NCBI GenBank assembly: GCA_027405735.1
Contig: JAPEHQ010000001.1
Location: forward strand, 5,828,001 to 5,892,000
Direction of reading: 5' to 3'
Length of the DNA: 64,000 nucleotides
Origin: Mucor racemosus
Lineage: Eukaryota > Mucoromycota > Mucoromycetes > Mucorales > Mucoraceae
Under the pieces are notes generated by a model. That model saw nothing but the letters and a program-made list of their open reading frames with translations. It did no database searches and was not told the origin of the DNA. The first letter of the stretch is position 1. Every line of letters begins with the position of its first letter. Position numbers and translations under genes: made by a program. Below are positions 40,776 through 54,825 of this stretch, one piece after another.

Positions 40776-41650
40776 AAACTGAAACAAAATAGTGGACAAT
40801 ATCTGTTATCATAGAAACATACATTTTTCTACCAGAAAAACTGTCTGTCAAATTATATATTCATTAAAAAATTGCAAAAGCGAGCCCGTAGAGCGATGCT
40901 GTACTTGAGTATAGCAAGATAGTACGATCGAACGGCTAAGTCTCTTTTACTATGGTATACTGTATATCTAAGTTTTAAATAAAAAAGCGTTTTTTTTAAC
41001 TTTTCTTATATTTAACCATGTAATGTCTGAAAATTCAGTTTTTGTAGCGGACATTTTCGAGGCTCATTTCATCCTTACCAACGCTCATGATCTTGATCAA
41101 AAAACAGAAAAATCAAATTTTGATACCAAAATCAACGTTTAAATATACTACATTGTGAGAGAGAATTGTAGCTATAAGTGATACACATTTTATAAAAGCT
41201 TAATATTAAATGTTAAGTAATGAAACTCTGTACTTTTGCCCCAAAAACGGTTTTTTGGTTAACGGATTTTCATGCAATATTTTGCAATAAGAATGTTTAT
41301 TATTTTTTATTGAGCAAATAGAGCGCCAAATTTTGTATATGTGTATATTTTTTGTTTCTATCATTGGTGATATAATTAACTCTAGATTTGCAAAACCAGA
41401 AAAAAAAATTAAAAAATGTCAAAATTGATGATCTGGACAAAAATAATTTTCAAAATTAATATTCCGCTTATAAGCTTTGTGAGTCTTAAAAATAAGAGAT
41501 TTTACGATCTTTGAGAATTTTTCAAGAATTTACGATGCCGTACCCATCTAATTTAAGCTTATTACTGTAAACCTTTATACATGTTAATATTGTGTGGTAG
41601 TTTATTTGATGATAATATAGTCTTACTTTATAAGTATTGCGTTAGAGGTG
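40776..41650 (+). repeat. repeat module A, right-arm copy
   Basis: Inverted partner of 19975-20835 at the equivalent arm position, and direct repeat of 38094-38968. No coding content. Confidence 0.75.
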
Positions 41651-41674
41651 ATTTACATTGAGCTTTATTCTTAC

Positions 41675-41875
41675 CTCTCCAATATCATAAATATAAACAT
41701 GGCCACCACGGAAACCTATTGCCGTCTTTTTATCCTCTTTGTTGTCTCAAGCCAATTTGTTCAATGCATTATTAGAACCAACTTAAGCACTTACAAATGG
41801 TTCTTTAATATTTTAATTCTAGTAGCATAAATTAAATTGACTGGTTCCATCTACAGTAGTATCAAACGTATTATC
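41675..41875 (-). pseudogene. decayed dynein intermediate-chain-like fragment, right-arm copy
   Basis: The same 60-codon segment as 19745-19924, at 41675-41854 on the minus strand, with the same three in-frame stops. A fourth stop is specific to this copy: TGA where the left arm has the Trp of KLAW. GTAAG follows the exon end at 41674. Plus-strand frame 41648-41830 is the antisense shadow. Confidence 0.6.
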
Positions 41876-43218
41876 GGCCCGCCTTATGATAAATGTCAAT
41901 CTAAAATCAGAAACATCCCATTGTCATTGTTATAAGCTATGAAAAGCTTGATTTTTAATAATACAACAATTAAATAAAAAAATGGTACTAATCGCATATG
42001 ATAAGTATTCAACATGTAGTTGAGTTTAATAAAGAATGCTTTCGAACCCTTTTGAAAATCCTGAAGCAAACGCAACATCTTGGTCCTCTAATTTCTACCC
42101 ATCAAAATGTGGCAATTTCCGCCACACAATGAATGTACCTTTTATCAATCTTGACCTTGTTTTACATTGAGTATCAGTTTTTACCGATTATATTTTATCT
42201 GGTTCATTAATATTTGGTCATATTGAACGATAGTGTATTAAATTACAATTTACTAGTATATTGTTGGTAGTTTTTTGTTATTATTTTAAAAACTCGATTC
42301 TATTATATATTATTATTATTACCATTAATTATAATTGTCAAAGTAATTGATTCATACGGTATATCATATTAATATTTCGCATTGGTAGAGATTGCAGTGG
42401 AATTTCATACTAAAAACGCTTGATAATGATAAAATAACTTAAATTTCAAGTGTCGCTCATAAAATATGACGCCACTTGAAATGTAAACAACAGTAATAAA
42501 CAAACGCTTCAATTGAACACAATAACAAACACATGCTAAGAATATGAAATACCTTTTTGAACCATACATGTCGTGTAGATGATAGCACCCTTGATCACGG
42601 TGCAATCAGTTACACAAATGACATACAATATATATCAAAACAGGATTCTATCCAAATCAATAATAATAATGAACAAAGATATCAATTAAGTCAACTGCTC
42701 ATCTATATTGAAGTTGTACTATCAATATAAATAAGATTCAAGCATATAAAAATTACCCCTTAATTCAATGTTACATAAAATAGATATAACAATAATAAAC
42801 AAAACAACCATTTTCCAAAAGGTCGATATTGTCACACTTGACATCAATCCCTCATAGTCAATGCTCTACATGATTTACCCCTTAAAATATTAAATTAATA
42901 ACAATGTACTCAAAACTGGAAGATTACTAAGTATACATCCTGTGCTGAACTAGGATACTATTTCCCCACATAAGAAATTAAATGTTATCTCACATAAAAC
43001 CATGCTCTAATATTTCAATAGAGATAACATGAATTTAACAGTAAATACAGAAAGTATTAGTAATTTAACATATAAATAAAATAGACCGAATCATAAACAA
43101 AGCAAATTGATTCATAAAATAAGCTGAGGAAACACATAGATCAAAGTAAGGATTGCTCTATGCGGATCATTAACAAATATGCCAAAAACGGGCATTAAAA
43201 GACCGCCTTGATTATGTA

Positions 43219-43432
43219 CAGTGACCCCCAAAACTGTCCCAATGTTTTCTAGTTTCGAGTTTAGTATGATTTTCAGGCACAATAGATATATTTAAAGTAC
43301 GACATGTTTTATATATTTCGGAAGATCAATTAATTATCTTTTATAATAAATTAGAAAAAACTCGAATTTTATTGGTCGAATGAATTTATATCCAATTTGG
43401 GACAGTATATGCATTGGGACAGTTGTGAGAGG
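43219..43432. repeat. left terminal inverted repeat of Tc1 element
   Basis: Pairs with 44652-44865. The outermost 26 bases are identical in both ends. Divergence is concentrated in the AT-rich middle, while the inner CATTGGGACAG word is conserved again, as expected for two transposase-binding sites per end. Confidence 0.9.
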
Positions 43433-43593
43433 CTTTTTTGATTTTTAGGTAATCGATGATTGTAGAACCACAATTTGCACTAGTATTTTGAACACTTGAC
43501 AGTCAATAAAAAAACACCTAATTTGATAAAAAAAATAAAAAAAAAGCATATTTCATATACAGATTTTGGTGCTTTGGCCTATTGAAAATTAAT

Positions 43594-44625
43594 ATGAAAA
43601 AACTTCAGCAGAATAAGGAAAATGATGTCATTAGTCTTTTAAACACCGGTAAATCAGTGCGCCAAGTTGCGGAAATATTGCATGTAAGTAAATCTGTTGT
43701 GGGAAGAATTAAAAAACGGTGTTGCACAAGCTTGGGTGTGTCTAAAGGGGGTCGACCTAAATTGCTGTCTGAGGCTGATGAAAGGTTTTGTGTCCGCCAA
43801 GCAACAAAAAACGCAGTCAAGAATGCAAGTAAGATTTCAAAACTACTCGAGAGTGATGTCGGAGTTAAGTCAAGCCCAGAAACTGTCCGAAGGGCGCTCC
43901 GTAGGGGGGGATTAGGGGCAATTATTAGGCCTAAAAAACCTATGCTATCTCCAGCTAATATCCAAAAACGTTTAGAATGGTGTCATCTTCGCAAGGATTG
44001 GACTTCCGACGACTGGAGAAGAGTGATTTGGTCAGATGAGACCAAGATTAATAGGTTTAACTCAGATGGTAGAAGCTGGGTTTGGATTCGAGGCGGTGAG
44101 AGCTTGAAACCTAATCATGTGAAGATGACCGTTAAAGGTGGTGGTGGGAGTGTCATACTTTGGAGTGCCATTACGTATGCCGGAGTTGGATGGATATGCA
44201 AAATTGAGGGTGCTATGGATCGGCATTTGTATAAGCAAATTTTAGAAGAAGATTTGGAGCTGACTATCAATCATACTTTGGACAAATTAGGCCTCCGTCG
44301 TGATCAGATCATTTTCCAGCATGACAATGATCCAAAGCATACGTCAAATTTAGTTAAGGAATATCTATTGGATCAAGACTATAAAGTAATGAATTGGCCT
44401 CCGCAATCTCCTGACTTGAATCCGATCGAAAATATGTGGGCCTTATTGAAGAGGAGGCTCAATGAGTACGAAACAGCGCCCAAAGGAATCCTTGATCTTT
44501 CGGAGCGTGTAACTGAGGTTTGGTACAACACAATTAAACAGGAGGAGTGCCAAAAAGTCATTGATAGCATGCCCAATCGTGTGAAAGTATGCTTGGAAAG
44601 AAACGGCCTTTGGACGGACTATTAA
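43594..44625 (+). CDS. Tc1-family DD34E transposase, intact
   Basis: 343 residues if started at the ATG at 43594 (the frame is open a little further upstream). It catalyses cut-and-paste transposition into TA sites. Seen: N-terminal helix-turn-helix with SVRQVAEILHVSKSVVGRI; a second HTH with an AT-hook-like KGGRPKLL; then catalytic acids in VIWSDETKI, IIFQHDNDPKHTS and SPDLNPIENMW (third residue Glu). The Gly-rich GGGGS segment is also usual. No stop or frameshift. Codon use is less AT-biased than nearby repeat DNA, consistent with recent arrival. Confidence 0.96.
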   Translation: MKKLQQNKENDVISLLNTGKSVRQVAEILHVSKSVVGRIKKRCCTSLGVSKGGRPKLLSEADERFCVRQATKNAVKNASKISKLLESDVGVKSSPETVRRALRRGGLGAIIRPKKPMLSPANIQKRLEWCHLRKDWTSDDWRRVIWSDETKINRFNSDGRSWVWIRGGESLKPNHVKMTVKGGGGSVILWSAITYAGVGWICKIEGAMDRHLYKQILEEDLELTINHTLDKLGLRRDQIIFQHDNDPKHTSNLVKEYLLDQDYKVMNWPPQSPDLNPIENMWALLKRRLNEYETAPKGILDLSERVTEVWYNTIKQEECQKVIDSMPNRVKVCLERNGLWTDY

Positions 44626-44651
44626 ATAGAATTTTATTTTTTTCAGCTTGA

Positions 44652-44865
44652 GCTCTCAAAACTGTCCCAATGCATGTGATGTGCTAGATCAGATATAAAT
44701 TTAACCAGCCAATAAAATTCGAAATTTTTTTAACTTGATATAAAAGAAAATTAATTTATCTTCCGAAATATATAAAATATGTCGTACTTTAAATATATTT
44801 GTTGTACCTGAAAATCATACTAAACTCAAAACTAGAAAACATTGGGACAGTTTTGGGGGTCACTG
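44652..44865. repeat. right terminal inverted repeat of Tc1 element
   Basis: Reverse-complement partner of 43219-43432; carries the inner word CTGTCCCAATG at 44662-44672 and the outer one next to the terminal CACTG. Confidence 0.9.
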
Positions 44866-45433
44866 TAAATCAAGAAGCTCAATATAAACTTTAAATCACA
44901 AACAAACTAATTGATTTACCAAAAAGAATAAACATATGGATATTGCATGAAGACAATGGAATCATGCTTCAATCATTTAATAAGTAGCATGATGATATAT
45001 GTATGGAATGCAGCATTGTCTGATTCGCATGTTAAACATCACGGTTTGACAGAAGTCCTAAGTTGGTAATTCGGTTATTCCTAATTCTGATAGATCACTG
45101 ACAGTTACGGTGCAACTCCCAGATATAACAAAAGCACAACTAATATAAATAGAGTAGAAATATAGACCTATTGCACACTATCCATTTTTTGAATAAAGAA
45201 GGATTTAAACTGTATCTTTTTTCAAAGCTTTTATTCTACATTTTACTGCACATCCTCCATTCAAGTCTGATGGTATCCAAGTTCCCCAAATTACTATAAA
45301 TACCCTTATACTTTTTCAATTATTTTAAATGTTTAGAAATCTTTTGTAATAAAAACTTTAACTGATTATAATTGCATTTCTACTGCTTTTATTTTTATAT
45401 TTTTTTTATTTTAGTAAAAAAAACTTCGTTATT

Positions 45434-46269
45434 TACTGCAGAGATTATACAATTGATATCTGCATTTAACACTGGTGGGTTGGAAAGTTGGTGTCTATCT
45501 TTAGTTTGATGAATAATGCGTACTTTGGTTTTCCAGTATAATTTATAATTCTAGGTGTTTCTACTCCTAAAAATCGAATTTCCAAATGCAACTGCATCTG
45601 TTGAACATCACTTGAGTTTCTGTGCGTTGTAGCTCCTGTTATTATTATACTAATTCCCATTTTTGCAAAGATTGTTTTACATTTACCCATATTCAATTTT
45701 TATGTTATGCAACTTAATATTAATGTACTAATAACATTTAACATTGAGTTTTGTTTATATCTCCATCAAAAATTGGCATTTTTTCCAGATGATGTCTACT
45801 ACCAATTTCTGGAAAACTCTAGTATCATTTCCAAAAAGAAAAATACAACTTGATTTGCTACATTTCCCAAAATAATGAAGACGAAAAACTGACAAATGCA
45901 TGTTCACAAGTACGGGGATTAAAATTGTAGACCTCAGGAGGGTGTCTCGCTGAATGGGTAGCGCATGCGTTGCAGTTTGAGTGCGGCATACGTATTCGTG
46001 AGTTCAAACCCGCCAAAGGGGAAGCCCTTTGGCATCAGGATACGAATTTCGAAAGAGAATCTCCGATGACCTTGCTTCTCATCGAATATGATCCTCCTTT
46101 TTTTTTTCTTAGTAAGTTTTGCATATGCCTAGCAAATTTTTTCCTTTTTCATTAATGCATATGATATGCATACTAGTAATTTTTTTGGCTGGCAAACCCC
46201 GGCTTGGCACCAATACTACCGGCATTCATGGGTCAATGTTCGTTCAGCTAGTTCGAGCAACAAGTTGGT
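45434..46269. other. gap between right arm and repeat P copy 3
   Basis: About 0.8 kb without counterpart in the left arm, where repeat P touches the arm directly. It contains a possible tRNA-derived stretch (45940-46100, listed). Frames at 45466-45696 and 45970-46155 show no protein features. Confidence 0.4.
45940..46100 (+). repeat. possible tRNA-derived (SINE-like) sequence
   Basis: TAGCGCATGCG (45959-45969) fits the Pol III A-box pattern TRGYNNANNNG, and GAGTTCAAACC (46000-46010) is close to a B-box, at a tRNA-like distance; a run of nine T follows near 46100. A D-arm-like CGCT...AGCG and an anticodon-like stem can be drawn, but acceptor and T stems do not pair, so it is not a working tRNA. 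Possible decayed tRNA or SINE head; weak evidence. Confidence 0.3.
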
Positions 46270-47600
46270 TATCTGCTACTTACACCTACTAAGATCAGCA
46301 AGCCCATCAGGACAGTAGATTTCAGATAGTTTCGGATGGTTTTAAGATTGTTTTCGCATTTTCGTGCCCAATATTGAGCCGATTTCCGGTAACCTTTTAA
46401 AAAGCTGTGCCTTCCCTCTACGAGCCATTCATATCTGTGCAAAAATAAAAGGGTTAATACAAAAACAAAAGCATACTGACTTAACATTGACCAGAAATTG
46501 AACCAAAAATTGATTGTAAAAATGGAGTACCTAACTTGAGATGTTGAATTTTTGTATTCGCAAGATAGATCTAATTGAAAGCTACTCTGAATTTTTTGTT
46601 TCAGAGAAAAATATAGATTTTTCGCTGAGATAGTCAAAATAATAGTTCGCATTACAGCTTCAACCTTATAGTAACTGAGTCCCAAGATCGATTTGTACAG
46701 ATCGACCAGAAAATGATCCAAAAAATAAAATCGTTTAGAAACTCATTAACTGCAAAGTAAGTTGCACTAGCGCTTTAAATAGTTCCTGTACAGTTTTAAA
46801 TTCTGCATTAATCTAAATAAAATTTAAGTAAATGTTTTACGTTAAATTTTGCGTAAAATGCAATTGAAGTTTTGGAGGTTTTTTGAAGATACGCATCACT
46901 TTTATTATTATATATCAAATATAAATAATGAAAATAGTGCATAACAAAATTACCTATCGATTAAGCTATTACTAAACCTTCTAGCTGCAGTGTTCATGGA
47001 GAAAATGAGATTTTTGCCAATTTTTTTTTTCAAATTCAGAATTTGGGATAAGGGTATATAGGGGGAAAATTGAAGCTAGAAACGAAGGTATTCCTTTGTA
47101 CACATTTTTGAAGATATCTCCACCAAAAATCAATATTTTGAAAAAAACTAAATTGGGTCCAAGAGAGCTCAACAAGCTTGATGACATGAATGTAAAAAAA
47201 GTATTGCTCAATTTAACGAGTATTTTGAAATCTACCACAAAAAAGGTCAAAAAAATGAAATAAAAAAAAGGTGCCCAGAATTCTTTCATACTGAAATATG
47301 TTATAGAGCACGCAAAAACAAGTAAGTTTCATTATTAAAAATTATCAGTATAACTTAATTTTTTGTAGAGATATAAAGGCACAAAAGTTTAAGCTGTAGC
47401 AGTGAAATATCTGTAAAAATCTGAAACATTAGCACTGAAAAATTAATACCGCCTGCAAAAAGTAGGATATTTCCGGATACTCATTTTTGAATTAAAGTGA
47501 AACATCTCAGGTACATTGACATATAATGTTTTGTTGGAGTTATTTAGTGAAAAAAAAAGTTGAGAAGGGATGAAAAGTGGAACTCAATTTTTAAAGGAAA
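46270..47600 (-). repeat. dispersed repeat P, copy 3
   Basis: Minus-strand copy, closely similar to copies 2 and 4 along the block that reads MKEFWAPFF in translation (about 46981-47289). Beyond it, 47600-47760 still resembles the upstream flank of copy 4 (62080-62270), so the true unit may be longer on that side. Confidence 0.75.
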
Positions 47601-48261
47601 AAAGTAAATTATACCTGTTTTAGGTCCTTCGTGAGTAGCATAATGCGACCAATTTATATATGTTTTTCAGTGCCTAAGGTATACCTTAAAAATCGCTTAG
47701 TTTGGGGTTAGTTATAGAAAAAGTGGCATGCTCAGATTCGAGGACCTGCAACTTTTGAAAATAAACCATTTTGAAAATCGACCTTCCCAGGTTGTTTTTC
47801 TTTGAGTGTTGCAATTGCGACAACGAATATTTTCTATTTAAAAATTAAATTATTTATTTCTGTTGTAAATGTTAGGGTAAACTTTATTTCAAAAAGTATC
47901 GGTTCCTTGGTATCTGAGAGTTTTGTCGATCAAGCATAAGGGCCGGCCGGTGGCGCCAGATTGCACTTTATCTTGAGGAATGGGAAATCTAATTGCTTTT
48001 CAAAAAACAAATAATAATTAATATATAAATTTGGGATTATTCACTAGTACTGTATTTTGTCAAGAAATTTATTTCGAGTTTGATATACATTTGCGATCAG
48101 CACACAGGCAGTAGTGCAATTGTAATTATGTTTTGCATACAAACCCTGTGTGTGGAGTACGTGTATCAACTGGGAATGCTGCTGTCATTAAAATAATATA
48201 AATCCATCGACAATTCCAATTTAAGTATGTCTTCTCAATCATAGTAATTAACACAATAAAT
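47601..48261. other. upstream region of the GPI mannosyltransferase
   Basis: Repeat-like at its left end, then ordinary AT-rich DNA with the presumed promoter. A GGGCCGGCCGG patch at 47940-47950 stands out in this AT-rich setting, but I can assign no function to it. Confidence 0.4.
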
Positions 48262-49872
48262 ATGGTTCAAGCAACCATACAACCGTCCTCAACAACCTCT
48301 TCATTAACCTTCATATTTGTAATATGCTTTCTTTTCCGACTTTTGAATGCATTTTACACTCGAACATACGATAATCCAGATGAATACTGGCAAGGACAAG
48401 AAGTAGCACACGAACTAGTTTTTGGCAATGGTTATTTAACTTGGGAATGGAGAGAGAAGATTAGAAGTTTTGCTCATCCTATTGTTATTGCAATCATATA
48501 CAAGATCATCCAATTACTTGGTTTGGAACACACTCATGTTTTAGTAGCAGCTCCTCGATACTTTCAAGCAACCTTAGCTGCTATTGCCGATGTAGCGACT
48601 TATACGCTCGCCAAAAAGGTGATAGGAAATGACATAGCTCTATCTATCGTAAGTTACTTTTTGTTTGTTTATAATTTACTATTCATTTACAAGTTTTTGG
48701 ATTAGCTTTTCACAACTTTATGCTCATGGTTCAATTTTTTGATGGCAGCAAGAACTCTATCTAATAGTATGGAAATGGTGTTTACAATTATTGCATTGAA
48801 TTATTGGCCATTACCCGGCATTGTAAAAACAAAAGGGAAGTCTTGGGTTAAGCACTATCGTATCTCTCTTATATTTGCCACTATTGCATGTGTAATGAGA
48901 CCTACAAATGGATTGATTTGGTTATTTTTAGGGGCTCAATTATTACTGTGTTCCAGCAACAGATTCAAAGTAGCTAGCAATGCAATTTTCATCTGTACCT
49001 TGATGATAGCGTTGGATGTTATGATTGATACACGACTTTATAACCATAACTGGTCAAACATCATGGAAAATTTTGTATTTACACCTTACTTATTTTTTAA
49101 AGTAAATGTTGTAAATAACGTATCCTTATTGTATGGTGTTCATACATGGCATTGGTATATATCTCAGTGCATTCCATTTATCTTTACTACATTTCTGCCC
49201 TTGATTGGATTTGGACTTTATCGTATTTATGCTACCCCAATGTTTAACCGCATCAAGACATTACTTTATTTATCAGCTTGGGTCGTTATTATTTACAGTC
49301 TATTACCACACAAAGAATTCCGCTTTATTTTCCCTATTGTACCTTTAATATTAATGATCGCAGCATATGGTCTACAACAAATAGGATCCTCGAGATGGCG
49401 TAAACGTATAATGCTGTTTTTAGTATTCACTCAGATACCAATGGCATTATATACGTCTATTTGGCATCAACGAGGTGTAATGGATGTCATGTTATGGATG
49501 CGATCTCAACCTAAAGATATATCTGTTGGTGTACTTATGCCCTGTCATTCTACACCATGGTACTCTATTATCCATGAAAAAATTCCAATGTGGTTCCTTA
49601 CTTGTGAGCCACCATTAACAGAAACCAATGAATTAGATGAAGCAGATCAATTTTACACAAATCCCACCGAGTTCTTAAAATCACATCAAGAAGATCGAAT
49701 TTGGCCTACAACTCATTTACTTTTGTTTGATAGTCTGATACCTGAAATTCGGGATTACTTGAACAATCAAGGATATAAAGAATGCAAACGATTTTTCAAT
49801 AGTCATTTTCACGATGATAAACGAAGAAGAGGCGATGTAGTTGTATTTTGTCACCAAACATATAGTTCCTAG
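48262..49872 (+). CDS. GPI10: GPI mannosyltransferase III (GPI10 / PIG-B family, GT22)
   Basis: ER membrane enzyme that adds the third mannose to the GPI anchor precursor, using dolichol-phosphate-mannose. Two exons (48262-48648 and 48706-49872) give 517 residues; PIG-B and Gpi10 are about 550-616. Seen: luminal first loop with Y-D-N-P-D-E-Y-W-Q, GYLTWEW and IRSFAHP, the signature separating PIG-B from ALG9/ALG12/PIG-Z; multiple hydrophobic segments; and HKEFRFIFPI, the conserved GT22 loop. The splice junction ...ALSI|LFTTL lies in a membrane segment. The gene is convergent with the OGT-like gene, with about 310 bp between stops. Confidence 0.9.
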
Positions 49873-49921
49873 TAATGAAATTGACCCTTTCTTTGAAACA
49901 TCTAATTAGTAAAATGCATAT

Positions 49922-49929
<8 letters not shown>

Positions 49930-49992
<63 letters not shown>
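49930..49992. repeat. (AC)n microsatellite
   Basis: Uninterrupted AC dinucleotides for about 63 bases, followed by AATAATAAT, in the shared 3' region of two convergent genes. Likely length-polymorphic. Confidence 0.98.
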
Positions 49993-49994
<2 letters not shown>

Positions 49995-50182
49995 AATAAT
50001 ATCACATCATCATCACTGCTTCCTTTTTTTTCTTTTTTTAAATATGAAAAAAAACATAAATAAATAAAGTGTTAAACTTTAGCATATAAAATTGAGATAA
50101 ATAGTAAAATAATGATATCAAAGGAAAAAGAGTGGAAGTAATTTGAAAAAAGGAAGTGCGAAAGGAACAGGGAGAATACAAT

Positions 50183-54825
<4,643 letters not shown>

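Larger units (their letters stand above)
43219..44865 (+). mobile_element. complete Tc1/mariner transposon
   Basis: 1647 bp, begins and ends with CAGTGACCCCCAAAACTG / its reverse complement, flanked by the expected TA duplication (43217-43218, 44866-44867). Terminal inverted repeats of about 210 bp contain an outer CTGTCCCAATG and an inner, oppositely oriented CATTGGGACAG (43412-43422 on the left, 44662-44672 on the right). The single gene is intact, so the copy looks young and possibly active. Confidence 0.95.
42941..45250 (+). mobile_element. solo LTR, family f, split by a Tc1/mariner element
   Basis: Starts TGTGCTGAACTAGG, ends TTTTACTGCA, with perfect 5-bp duplication CATCC (42936-42940 and 45251-45255). 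The left arm has the uninterrupted ACATCCATTCAAG site (18674-18686 region, opposite strand). Subtracting the 1647-bp Tc1 element and one TA leaves about 660 bp, consistent with a solo LTR. No coding sequence of its own. Confidence 0.88.
35672..45433. repeat. right arm of large inverted duplication
   Basis: Reverse-complement partner of the left arm (18511-26800). Relative to it, this arm has gained solo LTRs at 39582-39929 and 40205-40524, a larger LTR insertion at 42941-45250 (with a Tc1 element inside), and a block of LTR family a plus module A at 37555-38968. It lacks the internal part of the gag element. The arms are thus far from identical and no longer form a perfect palindrome. Confidence 0.85.

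Noticed and set aside
41648..41830. Conserved small frame shared with 19769-19960
   Set aside because: It is the antisense strand of the decayed dynein-like fragment, whose sense strand explains the conservation better.
18511..45433. Whole palindrome as one giant TIR transposon (Starship- or Polinton-like)
   Set aside because: No tyrosine recombinase, DNA polymerase B or capsid gene in the core, no target duplication at the outer ends, and arm ends abut different sequences.
45955..46010. Functional tRNA gene
   Set aside because: A D-arm and an anticodon-like loop can be drawn, but the spacing after the D-arm and the acceptor and T stems do not fit.
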